From Dolichospermum sp. FACHB-1091 (GTDB taxonomy: Bacteria > Cyanobacteriota > Cyanobacteriia > Cyanobacteriales > Nostocaceae): 64,000 nt of DNA. The DNA lies in the NCBI RefSeq assembly GCF_014697585.1, contig NZ_JACJSB010000004.1, forward strand, positions 169,445 to 233,444, given 5' to 3'. The position numbers and the translations under genes are program-made. Numbering within the stretch: the first letter of the stretch is position 1; each line of letters starts with the position of its first letter. Of this stretch, positions 44,220 to 53,864 are shown piece after piece. The notes under the pieces were generated by a model, which saw only the letters and a program-made list of their open reading frames with translations, ran no database searches and was not told the DNA's origin.

Positions 44220-46208
44220 CTAAGTCCTCCCAACAACGCAGACAACACGAAAACCAAACTGGCTGCCGAGTATGACGTAGTCGCGCACGTCCCAAGGGAA
44301 GACGTGGCGAGACGCAGAACGGCAGAAACGAGGAAGGAAGAACCAAGACCCGCCTCGCAACATATTATAACTGCTTCGTCCTGTCAAGGCACTGCCGTCT
44401 TTAGGTGCATCACTATAATTATCTATATAATCATCCAAACACCACTCCCATACATTACCGTGCATATCATACAAACCAAAAGCATTAGGGGGAAAAGAAC
44501 CTACATCTGTGGTTTGTTGACGATTCTGTCCTTTTGGTGCAGAACCATAAGTGGAATTACCATTATAGTTTACCAAATCAGCAGTAATACTTTCACCAAA
44601 ATAAAACGGTGTGGTAGTTCCGGCTCTACAAGCATACTCCCATTCGGCTTCACTGGGTAATCTGTAGTTTTTTCCTGTCTTCTGGCTTAACCTTTGACAA
44701 AAAGTAACTGCATCATTCCAACTGACTCTTTCCACTGGGCGATTATTGCCTTTGAATTGAGAAGGGTTACTACCCATGATAGCTTGATATTGTGCCTGTG
44801 TCAATTCATATTTTGCCATGAAGAAAGCAGGAACAGTAACTTGATGTTGGGGACCTTCGTTTGAATACCTTTCTGCTTCGTTTTCCGGTGAACCCATGAT
44901 AAATGTTCCCCCTGGGATTTCCACCATTTCCAATGTCACACCATTTCCTAAATCTTCTGTAAAGTATGTTGCACTTTCATTCCGTCGGTTAATGATGTTT
45001 CCGGTTGCGTTAGTGCTGACCACTTCAAATTTGAATGTTTTAAGGTTATTTATAATAGGAGTTGGTGTATTTCCAGGAGTTATTGGAGTTATTGTATTTT
45101 CAGGAGTTGGTGTATTTTCAGGAGTGATTGTATTTTCGGGAATTAAAGTTTGATTTTGCTTCCCAGAAAATAAACTTTGTCCTATAAATGCAACAGTTAC
45201 ACCACCTAAAAATAATCCTCCATAGATAAAACCGCGACGATTGATTGTAGTTGGAGAATTTCCCGAAATTTGATTTTGATAAATTTGATTTCCCCCTGGA
45301 GGTAGATAAACTATAGGAGGAATTTGTATATCTTTGATGACTTGATCCGCAGATTGATACCGTTCTTGAATCTCAATTTTCAACAACTTATCTAAAACTT
45401 TCCCCAAATCCTGACTAACAGAAACGGGTGAATTTTCTCGCCAATTATTCACCCAACTCAAACCATTTATTGTCCATAAATTAAAAGGATTAACCCCTGT
45501 TAATAAATGAAAACAAGTTGCACCTAAAGCGAATAAATCACTGGCTGGATAAGCTTCACCACCTTGTATTTGTTCCAGTGGACTATATCCATAAGAACCA
45601 ATTTGTGTTCCTATTTGGGTGTGAACTGTGATAGTTAATTGTTTTGATGCTCCAAAATCAATTAATACCAATTTACCATCAATTGCTCGGCGCATGATAT
45701 TCTGTGGTTTAATATCTCGATGAATAACCTGGCGCTCATGAATAAACTTTAAAAGTGGTAATAAATCTAGTAATAATTCTCTAATTTGAATTTCGTTATA
45801 TTTCCCCTTTTGTTCTAATTCATCTAATAAATTATCCCCTTTAATAAACTGTTGTACCAAATAGAGAAACCCATTATCTTCAAAATAAGCAAACAGTGTT
45901 GGTATTTGCTGGTGTTCTCCTAAATCTTGTAAGCGTTTAGCTTCTTCAATAAATAACTCTGTGGCTTTTTTTAAAGCGTAAGTTCCTGACTGTTTAAGTG
46001 CAAGTTGCTTGATTACACAGGGTTCATTTAACTTTTGGCTATCTTCCGCTAAATAGGTTCTCCTAAAACCACCCTCATTAGAAAGCACACGCAATACTTG
46101 AAAGCGATTGATTAATAATGGTATCAATGGGGTTCTGCAAGATTGACAGAACTTATTATGATCAGGGTTGATAGGCTGGGAACAATCCGGGTTTAAGCAG
46201 CAAATCAT
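44220..46208 (-). CDS. Ser/Thr protein kinase fused to formylglycine-generating-type domain
   Basis: This 662-residue protein starts with a zinc-ribbon (C4, C9, C21, C24: CLNPDCSQP...FCQSCRTP). A Hanks-type kinase follows, with K67 in CVIKQL, HRDIKPQN (163-170) and DFG (184-186). Its glycine loop is altered (NEGGFRRTYLAED). A membrane helix lies near 325-347, then a T/P/N-rich linker and an FGE-sulfatase (SUMF1/CysO-type) domain from 400 on (VEIPGGTFIMGSPENEAERY, LPSEAEWEYACRAG, GNVWEWCLDDY, LRGGSW). Such kinase-FGE fusions are known in cyanobacteria but their targets are not. The extracytoplasmic FGE-like domain may be a sensor. Confidence 0.9.
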   Translation of the reverse strand: MICCLNPDCSQPINPDHNKFCQSCRTPLIPLLINRFQVLRVLSNEGGFRRTYLAEDSQKLNEPCVIKQLALKQSGTYALKKATELFIEEAKRLQDLGEHQQIPTLFAYFEDNGFLYLVQQFIKGDNLLDELEQKGKYNEIQIRELLLDLLPLLKFIHERQVIHRDIKPQNIMRRAIDGKLVLIDFGASKQLTITVHTQIGTQIGSYGYSPLEQIQGGEAYPASDLFALGATCFHLLTGVNPFNLWTINGLSWVNNWRENSPVSVSQDLGKVLDKLLKIEIQERYQSADQVIKDIQIPPIVYLPPGGNQIYQNQISGNSPTTINRRGFIYGGLFLGGVTVAFIGQSLFSGKQNQTLIPENTITPENTPTPENTITPITPGNTPTPIINNLKTFKFEVVSTNATGNIINRRNESATYFTEDLGNGVTLEMVEIPGGTFIMGSPENEAERYSNEGPQHQVTVPAFFMAKYELTQAQYQAIMGSNPSQFKGNNRPVERVSWNDAVTFCQRLSQKTGKNYRLPSEAEWEYACRAGTTTPFYFGESITADLVNYNGNSTYGSAPKGQNRQQTTDVGSFPPNAFGLYDMHGNVWEWCLDDYIDNYSDAPKDGSALTGRSSYNMLRGGSWFFLPRFCRSASRHVFPWDVRDYVILGSQFGFRVVCVVGRT

Positions 46209-46316
46209 AATCTGTGATAGATGACCGTATAACCTTTATAATACAATATCCAGTAATTCCGCGCTCCCTATTCTCTGATATAATACTAAATTAACAACTG
46301 CAATCCTTTAAATAGT

Positions 46317-47135
46317 ATGAGTGAAACCCTGGCTGATATTGCTATACCACCGCAGTTTCCTGATCATACTCAACTCCCAGAGTCTGATGGTACATTCGTG
46401 AAGAATTTTCAAGAACATCCCCAAAGTATTATCATCACAGATTCCATAATTCAAAGTTTACAAAAATTACATCCTGATGGACAATTTTGTATAGGTCAAG
46501 ATTGTGGTATTTACTGGCGCGAAACTGAACCACCAGAAAAAGGTACAGTAGCACCAGATTGGTTTTATGTCCCTGATGTAGCACCAAGATTAGATGGTAA
46601 AATTCGTCGTTCCTATGTATTATGGCGGGAATATATTCCTCCATTAATTGTTATAGAATTAGCCAGTGGTAATGGTGACGAAGAAAGAGATTCCACCCCT
46701 CTAGTGGGTTTACAGGAAGGTGAAAAACCTGGTAAATTCTGGGTATATGAACGTATTATCCGTGTTCCCTATTATGCCATCTATGAAGTTAATCATGGCA
46801 AATTAGAGGTTTATCATTTGGTGGATTTTGCTTACCAAAAAATCCAGCCTAACGAACGTGGACATTATCCTATTGCGCCATTAGGTGTAGAATTGGGACT
46901 ATGGCAAGGAAGTTACTTAAATAATCCTGAACAACTTTGGCTGCGCTGGTGGGATTTAGATGGTAATTTGTTATTGGTAGGTCAAGAAGAAGCCCAATTA
47001 CAAAAATTAAGGGCTGAACAGCAACAACAAAGGGCTGAACAGCAACAACAAAGGGCTGAACAAGCAGAACGAAAAGCTGCACAATTAGCCGAACGTTTAC
47101 GGGCAATGGGGATAGATCCAAATGATGATTTATAA
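46317..47135 (+). CDS. Uma2 family (DUF820) putative endonuclease with coiled-coil tail
   Basis: This 272-residue protein has the Uma2 core (PDWFYVPDVAPRLDGKIRRS, PLIVIELASGNGDEE, YYAIYEVNHGKLEVYHL). The C-terminal tail is a repetitive coiled coil (RAEQQQQRAEQQQQRAEQAE) encoded by a tandem 21-bp unit. It belongs to the long Uma2 subtype common in filamentous cyanobacteria and its function is unknown. It is unrelated in neighbourhood to the Uma2 gene at 8.6 kb. Confidence 0.85.
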   Translation: MSETLADIAIPPQFPDHTQLPESDGTFVKNFQEHPQSIIITDSIIQSLQKLHPDGQFCIGQDCGIYWRETEPPEKGTVAPDWFYVPDVAPRLDGKIRRSYVLWREYIPPLIVIELASGNGDEERDSTPLVGLQEGEKPGKFWVYERIIRVPYYAIYEVNHGKLEVYHLVDFAYQKIQPNERGHYPIAPLGVELGLWQGSYLNNPEQLWLRWWDLDGNLLLVGQEEAQLQKLRAEQQQQRAEQQQQRAEQAERKAAQLAERLRAMGIDPNDDL

Positions 47136-47216
47136 TCATTTTGGGTATTTTCTGCGCTAGAATACTAACTAATTGCAGAAAACGAACCGCAGAGGCGCAG
47201 AGGACACGGAGAGAAT

Positions 47217-47717
47217 ATGGAAAGGGTAGTTTTATTAAGAGGGTTACAAGTTAATTGGGTGAGTTTTTTTGCTGATTTCCTGTTAGCTGGTATGGTTTTT
47301 GGTCCCCCTCTTGCTCCTTTTCTCGCTGGGTCTGGTGTGTTTTTGCTTCCGGGTATTGCGGATATTATTTACTTTATGGGTGATCATGTCTGTCCGCAGC
47401 CTACTATGGGTTTGGAGTTAGCACCACCTTTTATTATGGCGGTTTGTATGCGCTGTTATGGCACAGTGACAGGTTTATTAATTACTCGGATTTTGTATAG
47501 TTTAACTGATGGCAAAGGTGTTTTTTGGTTAAGTCAATATGGTAGAAATGGCGCTGCTTATGCTACTGTGTTAATGATGGCCTATCCTTTGGAATTAGCA
47601 GCCCAGATTTTCGGTTTATGGGATTTTAATAATTATATTGTTACTCCTTTCGGTTTGATTACTGGTCTAGCTTGGGGTTTATTTACTATGCCAATTTTAC
47701 ATTTTCCCAGGTCATGA
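47217..47717 (+). CDS. DUF2085 membrane protein
   Basis: This 166-residue protein has about four membrane segments. The family motif is GDHVCPQPTMGLELAPPF followed by MAVCMRCYGTVTGLL, where the conserved cysteines (C in HVCPQ, MAVC and RCYG) could bind a metal or haem (inference). DUF2085 proteins are conserved in cyanobacteria with no assigned function. The gene starts 80 bases after the Uma2 gene, with a dispersed repeat (CAGAGGCGCAGAGGACACGG) in the gap. Confidence 0.85.
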   Translation: MERVVLLRGLQVNWVSFFADFLLAGMVFGPPLAPFLAGSGVFLLPGIADIIYFMGDHVCPQPTMGLELAPPFIMAVCMRCYGTVTGLLITRILYSLTDGKGVFWLSQYGRNGAAYATVLMMAYPLELAAQIFGLWDFNNYIVTPFGLITGLAWGLFTMPILHFPRS

Positions 47718-47936
47718 AGTGGGTTGGGTTACAAAACCCAACACCACAAATTATTCGTTCTAATTATCTTAAAGAAGTTATGACTGTAAAAACTGTTCTA
47801 CATTATTTTATTTATCATTATTTATTGGAAAGTCCTAAAGGGTAACTGGGTTTAGTTTGGATAGCTAAATTTCCAGTTACCCGATATTTCTAAATCACAA
47901 AATTGTACAATTCAGTTTTTGGCTCTTTCCAATTTT

Positions 47937-49469
47937 CTAAACTACAACTTTTTCCAAAATCAATTTAGAACGCTTTACTTGTTCAGGAATAGCAACGGGA
48001 TAATTACCAGTAAAACAAGCAGAACAGAAACTATTAGTATCTTCTCTGGTGGTTTCTAACATTCCTTCCCAACTCAAATAAGCTAGACTATCAACCTGCA
48101 ATTGTTTGGCTATTTCCTCTACCGATTTTGTCGCAGCAATTAATTGATCTTGGGTATCAGTATCAATACCGTAAAAACAAGGGTGTGTCACAGGAGGAGA
48201 CGAAATTCTCATGTGAACTTCTGCTACACCAGCATCACGAAGGGCCTGCACGAGTTTACGGCTAGTAGTTCCCCGGACAATGGAATCATCAATAATTATA
48301 ACTCGCTTACCGAATAAAACATCTTTGAGGGGGTTAAGTTTCATTTTAATCCCTGATTCGCGCATGGCTTGGGTAGGCTGAATAAAGGTGCGGCCGACGT
48401 AGCGATTTTTAATTAGTCCCTCACCATAAGCTATACCAGAAGCTTGGGAAAAGCCAATGGCCGCAGGTATACCAGAATCAGGGACACCGAAGACTAAATC
48501 GGCTTCTACGGGAGATTCTGCTGCCATTTTCCGTCCTAAACGCATTCGATAACTGTATAAAGTTTCATTGTGCATGAGGCTATCGGGACGGGCAAAGTAG
48601 ATCATTTCAAAGATACAAAGTTTACGTTCTGACTGTTGATGCCACTGAAATGATTCTAAACCAGTTTCGGTAATCCAAACTAATTCCCCAGGTCCGACAT
48701 CACGCAGATATTCCGCGCCGATAATATCTAAACCGCAAGTTTCGGAAGCGAGAACGTAACGCACAGGTTCACTATCTAATGTGCCAATTACTAAGGGACG
48801 AATCCCGTTAGGATCACGGACTCCCATTACACCGGCAGGAGTAGCAATAGTTAGGCTAAATGCGCCATGACAGCGTTTAAAAGCATACATTGCGCCTGTA
48901 ATCCAGTCTGCACCAGCGTTGACTTCTTGAGCGATCGCATAAGCAATCATTTCTGAGTCTGTTGTTGTGATTAAATCAAACTTATCTTTGATTAACTCAG
49001 AACGCAATTGTACAGTATTGACTAAATTACCATTGTGTGCTAAAGCTAATGAACCCAACCGAGTTTCCACCACAGCAGGTTGGGCGTTAACTTTGCGACT
49101 AGAACCAGTAGTAGAATAACGGGTATGACCAACTGCCAAATTACCTGGTAATTGCTCTAAGATAGTTTCATTAAATACCTGAGACACCAAACCCATATCT
49201 TTATGCTGGTAGACGCGTGAACCTTCAAAGGTAGCAATCCCAGCAGATTCTTGACCCCGATGCTGGAGAGCATATAATCCAAAGTAGGTTAATTTAGCAA
49301 CATCTTGTTCTGGAGCATAAATGCCAAAAATACCACAAGCTTCTTCGGGTTTGTCACTGGTATTTTCATAACTGTTGATCAAGTTATTAGCAATTTCGGG
49401 GTATTCATCTAAGGTGACGGAATTAATGGGAATCATACTGGTATTGCTCCTGGTGGGGATGTTGTTCAC
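47937..49469 (-). CDS. purF: Amidophosphoribosyltransferase
   Basis: This 510-residue enzyme commits PRPP and glutamine to purine synthesis. The catalytic cysteine after maturation is C45 (EEACGIFGIYAP). The PRPP site reads KRVIIIDDSIVRGTTSRKLV. Cysteines for the iron-sulfur cluster of Bacillus-type enzymes are visible (SETCGLDI, THPCFYGID, NSFCSACFTG). The propeptide would be 44 residues, long for the family, and the ATG nearest the usual size is M12 (MIPINSVTLD). purL follows 1.5 kb upstream on the same strand with an IS relic in between. Confidence 0.95.
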   Translation of the reverse strand: MNNIPTRSNTSMIPINSVTLDEYPEIANNLINSYENTSDKPEEACGIFGIYAPEQDVAKLTYFGLYALQHRGQESAGIATFEGSRVYQHKDMGLVSQVFNETILEQLPGNLAVGHTRYSTTGSSRKVNAQPAVVETRLGSLALAHNGNLVNTVQLRSELIKDKFDLITTTDSEMIAYAIAQEVNAGADWITGAMYAFKRCHGAFSLTIATPAGVMGVRDPNGIRPLVIGTLDSEPVRYVLASETCGLDIIGAEYLRDVGPGELVWITETGLESFQWHQQSERKLCIFEMIYFARPDSLMHNETLYSYRMRLGRKMAAESPVEADLVFGVPDSGIPAAIGFSQASGIAYGEGLIKNRYVGRTFIQPTQAMRESGIKMKLNPLKDVLFGKRVIIIDDSIVRGTTSRKLVQALRDAGVAEVHMRISSPPVTHPCFYGIDTDTQDQLIAATKSVEEIAKQLQVDSLAYLSWEGMLETTREDTNSFCSACFTGNYPVAIPEQVKRSKLILEKVVV

Positions 49470-49701
49470 AAGTCAAAAGTCACAAGTCAAAAGTCAAAAG
49501 TAAAGAAATCCTACCTGTCACCTTACTTTATGGATAGTTGAAACATTCTTAACAAATCGTTAACCATCCATTAAAACATTACCTTAAATTGGTGAATTAT
49601 CAAGTATGAATTGTGAATTTTCATCTTGTTTTCTGCGAGATACCCCATCCACTCCTTCGAAGAAGCAAGCTACAGCGAAGCAGGTTGGGACGGGATAATG
49701 C

Positions 49702-49758
49702 GTTTAATTTAATGGTACTCTTCGAGAAAGCTTCGCCTACGACACTGTTAAATTAAAC
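49702..49758. repeat. Inverted repeat at the 3' end of the IsrB-like relic
   Basis: GTTTAATTTAA (49702-49712) pairs perfectly with TTAAATTAAAC (49748-49758). On the minus strand it overlaps the last codons and stop of the broken gene, and it may be part of the element's right end. An additional imperfect stem (CTTCGAGAAAGCTTCGCC) lies inside. Confidence 0.6.
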
Positions 49759-50390
49759 ATTTTCCGAGTTGACAATACAATTAAACCCGTGTTTCGCTGT
49801 ATCAATCGGACTTTTTTAGCTGTACATTGACCCAATCTTTTCCAAGATGCGTCACTAACTGAAACTTGTTTTTCTGTGTCTCCACTAACCCAACCGAAAA
49901 ATGTTTTCTTACCTTGAGTAGCTTCTACAAAATCACCTTTTCTGAATCCATGCCTTGTTGTAGTTCCACCATATTTACGTCTATTTCCACCTTTCGAGAA
50001 AACCATTAAATGTAGTTGTCTACGACTAATGGGAGGAGGACGTAAAATAGTAAATTGCGACTCAGTAATAGTTACATTACCTACCCAAGACGCACCATGA
50101 TTTTTAATGTCATTCCATGTTTGGTATTTCACAAATTTTGAATGGAAGAACTAGATGCAACATTTGTAAAGTGTATTTATTGGATTGAACAGCAATACCA
50201 GAAAACATTTTACCCGGGTCTAAACCAATTACGATTTCTTGAGCTTTTGTATTAGATGATTCAGTTATCAACTGGACATAAAAAATACCTAACTTGTTGA
50301 ATTTACCAATTGCTTTACCCAACGTCTAGCGCGGCTAGACTTAGTTGGCATTAATGGAATATTGTCTACTGAAATTACAGGTACTCGCAT
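49737..50390 (-). pseudogene. IsrB-like RRXRR/PLMP protein, broken
   Basis: The reading frame starts at 50390 with RVPVISVDNIPLMPTKSSRA, the PLMP/RRXRR N-terminal domain of IscB/IsrB proteins (the transposon-encoded ancestors of Cas9). A frameshift near 50300 moves the reading to GKFNKLGIFYVQLI and the RuvC-I motif IGLDPGKMFSGIAVQS. After LHLVLPF about 200 residues are missing (RuvC-II, RuvC-III, bridge helix), and the C-terminal part resumes as NHGASWVGNVTI ... GDTEKQVSVSDASWKRLGQ. No HNH domain is seen, pointing to IsrB rather than IscB, although the deletion could have removed one. It cannot make an active nuclease. Confidence 0.85.
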
Positions 50391-50414
50391 AAAGAGATAA
50401 TCCTTGGAGTAAAA

Positions 50415-50611
50415 GTTTAAGTCCCCTCGCCCAACTAATCCAAAATGTCTTGGCTTGTACCCAACGACTAAACAAATAGTCTTGCAGATCATCCAAACTG
50501 GGGAAGTATTTGGAAGTGCGTATCAGGATTAGTCTCAGTGGGCTAGTCAAACACGTAATTTTTGTTAATTACAAGCCCCATCCCTATTGACGGGTGGGGT
50601 TATTGACGTTC
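50415..50611 (-). ncRNA. Putative omegaRNA of the IsrB-like element, copy 1
   Basis: This 197-bp segment lies directly upstream of the broken isrB start, the known position of the guide scaffold in IscB/IsrB loci. On the minus strand it opens GAACGTCAATAACC, forms a CCCCA...TGGGG hairpin, then a 6-bp stem GTAATT-loop-AATTAC (50555-50572). An ungapped copy lies at 50799-50995. The differing bases in the 6-bp stem are compensatory, which argues for a functional RNA structure. By analogy with IscB loci, the guide would be the bases just beyond 50611. Confidence 0.65.
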
Positions 50612-50798
50612 GACTCGAACATTGCGAGCTATCGCACCTCCCATTTTTTATTTAAAATCTGGTACAAATCTGTTATTACCATAATTTATGGGTTAGGGAA
50701 GCGACGCGTAGCAAGATCCCGAAGGGTGTGGTTAAAACCGCCGTGATCATTAAATTACTAGTTTTTGAGTGGATATAATCCTAGGAACTAGCAAACCC

Positions 50799-50995
50799 GT
50801 TTAAGTCCCCTCGCCCAACTAATCCAAAATGTCTTGGCTTGTACCCAACGACTAAACAAATAGTCTTGCAGATAATCCGAACTAGGGAAGCATTCGGAAG
50901 TGCGTATCAGGATTAGTCTCAACGAGCTAGTCAACCACGTAAAGTTTGTTCTTTACAAGCTCCATACCTATCGTCGGGTGGGGTTATTGACGTTC
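50799..50995 (-). ncRNA. Putative omegaRNA, orphan copy 2
   Basis: This copy aligns to copy 1 at a constant offset of 384 bases with no gaps and about 17 differences. The short stem is GTAAAG-loop-CTTTAC (50939-50956), keeping pairing by changes on both sides. No protein frame follows it: the 187 bases to copy 1 hold no gene. The sequence adjoining its 5' end differs from that of copy 1, so the two would carry different guides. purL ends just beyond at 51018. Confidence 0.6.
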
Positions 50996-51017
50996 AAACC
51001 TTGATTTTTGATCTGGT

Positions 51018-53402
51018 TCAGATGTTACTATGAACTGCTAGACGTTTAGAGATTGCCCCATAATAGCGATCGCGCATATCTTCAATACTAACCTGAACTA
51101 ACTTATGGTTGTCTGCCGTTAAAATCTGCAAATTGCCAGAATTAACTACAATACCTAGTTTTTGCCAATATTCCCCCAAATGCTCTTGTAAATAAGATTC
51201 CCAAATTTCTTGATTTTCCCCACTCACAGAAACTAAAATTCTTGCTCCACCTTCACCAAAAAGCACTTCATCAAATCGTAAATCATGATTTGTCGTGATT
51301 GGGAAATTAATTTCTGCCCCCAAATTTCCAGAAAGACAAGATTCTGCTATAGCAACAGTCAAACCACCTTCAGCGGAATCATGGGCAGATTTTACCCAAC
51401 CAGTGCGAATACCATGACGACAAGCCTGTTGTACACACCGTTCTAAATCAAAATCAACTTTAGGCGGCCTACCTGCAATTGTATGATGAATTGTTGCCAA
51501 ATATTCAGAAGCGCCTAATTCAATTTTAGATTTTAGATTTTCGATTTGGGATTGAATAGGTAAACCAAGCAGGTAAATTATATCACCTAGATTTTGCCAA
51601 CCCTGTCCGCAAATTTTAGTCAAGTCTTCAATTAAACCCACCATACCCACAACGGGAGTTGGGTAAATTGGTTGAGGATTTCCCTCCGCGTCAAAGGTTT
51701 CATTATATAGAGACACATTCCCCCCAGTTACCGGCGTTCCCAACTCCCGACAACCTGCACTCAAACCCCGACAAGCGGACGCTAATTGCCAATAACCAAT
51801 GGGGTTTTCTGGACTACCAAAATTGAGGTTATCCGTCACAGCCAGGGGTTCAGCGCCCACACAGCTAAGATTCCGGGCAGCTTCTGCTACTACTGCCTTA
51901 GCCCCTTCATAAGGATCAAGATAGACATAGCGAGAATTACAGTCTACCGTAGCCGCAACAGCAGATTTTGGATTTTCGATTTGAGATTTTGGATTTTGGA
52001 TTTTTTCTAAAGGACGAAGACGAACTACAGCAGCATCAGCCCCACCTGGTAATAATACTGTGTTGTTTTGAACTTGATGATCATATTGGCGATAAACCCA
52101 GCTTTTAGAAGCAATAGTAGGAGTATCTAACAAAGTCAATAAAATATGATTCCAACTTTGCCAATTTCTGCCAATTTCAATTCCTGTCACATCACAAGCG
52201 GGTAAATTATCTTTTGTCCATTGCCAAGCCTTGATAGCATACTCTGGTGCTTCTGTCAATAATTCTCTTTCATATAAAGGTGTATTTTCCGCTAAAGCCT
52301 CAGCGGTAATTTCGGCGGCGATTTTCCCCTCAAACCAAATCCTGACAATGGGTTCAGCAATTACCGTACCTGCAACTACCGCTTGTAGTCCCCAACGGTG
52401 GAAAATAGCGATTAATTCCTGTTCTCGTCCTTTTTCGGCGACAAATAACATTCTTTCTTGAGATTCCGACAGCAGATATTCATAGGGTATCATTCCTGAC
52501 TCCCGCACCGGAATTTTATCTAAATCAAATTCAATACCGACACCACCTTTAGCGGCCATTTCCGAAGTTGAACAAGTGATACCCGCAGCGCCCATATCCT
52601 GTGCTGCTACTACAGCCCCAGTTTTAAATGCTTCTAAACAAGCTTCAATTAAGGACTTTTCTAAAAATGGATCTCCCACTTGCACCGCAGGACGATTATC
52701 CATAGACTCCTGGGTTAATTCTGCACTAGCAAAACTTGCCCCTCCCATACCATCCCGCCCGGTGGTTGAACCTACATACAGCACGGGATTTCCCACGCCT
52801 GAAGCTCCTGATTTGACAATTTCCGAAGTTTCCATCAAACCGAGAGCCATGACGTTAACCAGGGGATTTCCAGAGTAAGCGTGGTCAAAATACACTTCAC
52901 CACCCACAGTGGGAACGCCGACACAGTTGCCATAATGACTTATTCCCGCAACTACGCCTGTAAACAATCTTTGGGTTTTCGGGTCATTCAAATCACCAAA
53001 CCGCAAAGAATTTAATAAAGCAATAGGACGCGCCCCCATGGTAAATATATCTCTTAAGATTCCACCTACTCCAGTTGCAGCGCCTTGAAATGGTTCAACA
53101 GCGGAGGGGTGGTTATGGGATTCTATTTTGAACGCCAATTGTAGTCCGTCACCGATATCCACAACTCCAGCATTTTCCCCAGGTCCGACGAGAATCCGCG
53201 GTCCGGTGGTGGGAAACTGTTTGAGTAAAGGGCGGGAATTTTTATAACAGCAATGTTCTGACCACATGACCCCAAACATACCTAGTTCGGCTTTGTTGGG
53301 GTGACGACCTAAACGGCGAACGATTTCTGCATATTCTTCTGGTTTTATGCCTTCTGAGGCAATTTCTTGGGTAGAAAATGGATTTTCACCAAATGTGGTC
53401 AT
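51018..53402 (-). CDS. purL: Phosphoribosylformylglycinamidine synthase, PurL subunit
   Basis: This 794-residue small-type PurL catalyses step 4 of purine synthesis with PurQ and PurS. Motifs are [15 protein letters not shown], the ATP/metal loop [21 protein letters not shown] and, in the second half, [17 protein letters not shown] and [15 protein letters not shown]. Two internal segments, about residues 465-480 ([15 protein letters not shown]) and 614-628 ([12 protein letters not shown]), are encoded by heptameric intergenic-type repeats inserted in frame. The rest aligns with the family without gaps, so the enzyme is presumably active. Confidence 0.95.
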   Translation of the reverse strand: MTTFGENPFSTQEIASEGIKPEEYAEIVRRLGRHPNKAELGMFGVMWSEHCCYKNSRPLLKQFPTTGPRILVGPGENAGVVDIGDGLQLAFKIESHNHPSAVEPFQGAATGVGGILRDIFTMGARPIALLNSLRFGDLNDPKTQRLFTGVVAGISHYGNCVGVPTVGGEVYFDHAYSGNPLVNVMALGLMETSEIVKSGASGVGNPVLYVGSTTGRDGMGGASFASAELTQESMDNRPAVQVGDPFLEKSLIEACLEAFKTGAVVAAQDMGAAGITCSTSEMAAKGGVGIEFDLDKIPVRESGMIPYEYLLSESQERMLFVAEKGREQELIAIFHRWGLQAVVAGTVIAEPIVRIWFEGKIAAEITAEALAENTPLYERELLTEAPEYAIKAWQWTKDNLPACDVTGIEIGRNWQSWNHILLTLLDTPTIASKSWVYRQYDHQVQNNTVLLPGGADAAVVRLRPLEKIQNPKSQIENPKSAVAATVDCNSRYVYLDPYEGAKAVVAEAARNLSCVGAEPLAVTDNLNFGSPENPIGYWQLASACRGLSAGCRELGTPVTGGNVSLYNETFDAEGNPQPIYPTPVVGMVGLIEDLTKICGQGWQNLGDIIYLLGLPIQSQIENLKSKIELGASEYLATIHHTIAGRPPKVDFDLERCVQQACRHGIRTGWVKSAHDSAEGGLTVAIAESCLSGNLGAEINFPITTNHDLRFDEVLFGEGGARILVSVSGENQEIWESYLQEHLGEYWQKLGIVVNSGNLQILTADNHKLVQVSIEDMRDRYYGAISKRLAVHSNI
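51520..51560. repeat. Heptameric repeat inside purL, site 2
   Basis: TTTTAGATTTTAGATTTTCGATTTG consists of ATTTTAG/ATTTTCG units, the usual intergenic STRR type, and is read in frame as [10 protein letters not shown]. Confidence 0.8.
51963..52008. repeat. Heptameric repeat inside purL, site 1
   Basis: Units of GATTTTG/GATTTTC/GAGATTTTG run for about 45 bases and are read in frame as [15 protein letters not shown]. It precedes the conserved [11 protein letters not shown] block. Confidence 0.85.
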
Positions 53403-53864
53403 GGGAGTTATGCACCAAGAGGACAGAGGAATATTTTATAGCAACATAACGCATAATTCAGGACTACTATATAACCCGACATTCCGCACTTCATAATGTA
53501 GTATGAGGCTTTTTAAGAATTATTCTTAATAATGCTTAAGTAATTAAGTATTAAAACTTAAAATTTTTGATAACATAAGTATTGTTAAAATACAATAAAA
53601 AATAAAATCAAGGAAATATTCGCGTATTGCAAAACGAAGTGCGGAATATGGACTAAAACATGGGTTCGGCCTTTCTGTGCATTGATACCAAAATTCTCCC
53701 ATGTCATTTAAAGTGGATGTTTGAGTGGTTTATTCGACACACTACCTTTGATTTTCCCACTCTTGAGATGTACGGAATTTGTCCAAAACTCCAATAGAAG
53801 TCCTACAGTTGGCAAAATGTTATAAGTCTTGATATAACTTGTAAATAAACAAGATAAAAAATTT
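53403..53864. repeat. Spacer with inverted-repeat element (53481-53647)
   Basis: ATTCCGCACTTC (53481-53492) is mirrored exactly by GAAGTGCGGAAT (53636-53647). The 143 bases between are very AT-rich with many TTAAGTATTAAAACTTAA-like dyads. This looks like a MITE-type element in the divergent spacer of purL and the fasciclin gene. No gene was seen. Confidence 0.6.

Noticed and set aside
44175..44660. Plus-strand frame of 161 codons
   Set aside because: Lies opposite the well-supported FGE domain of the kinase fusion.
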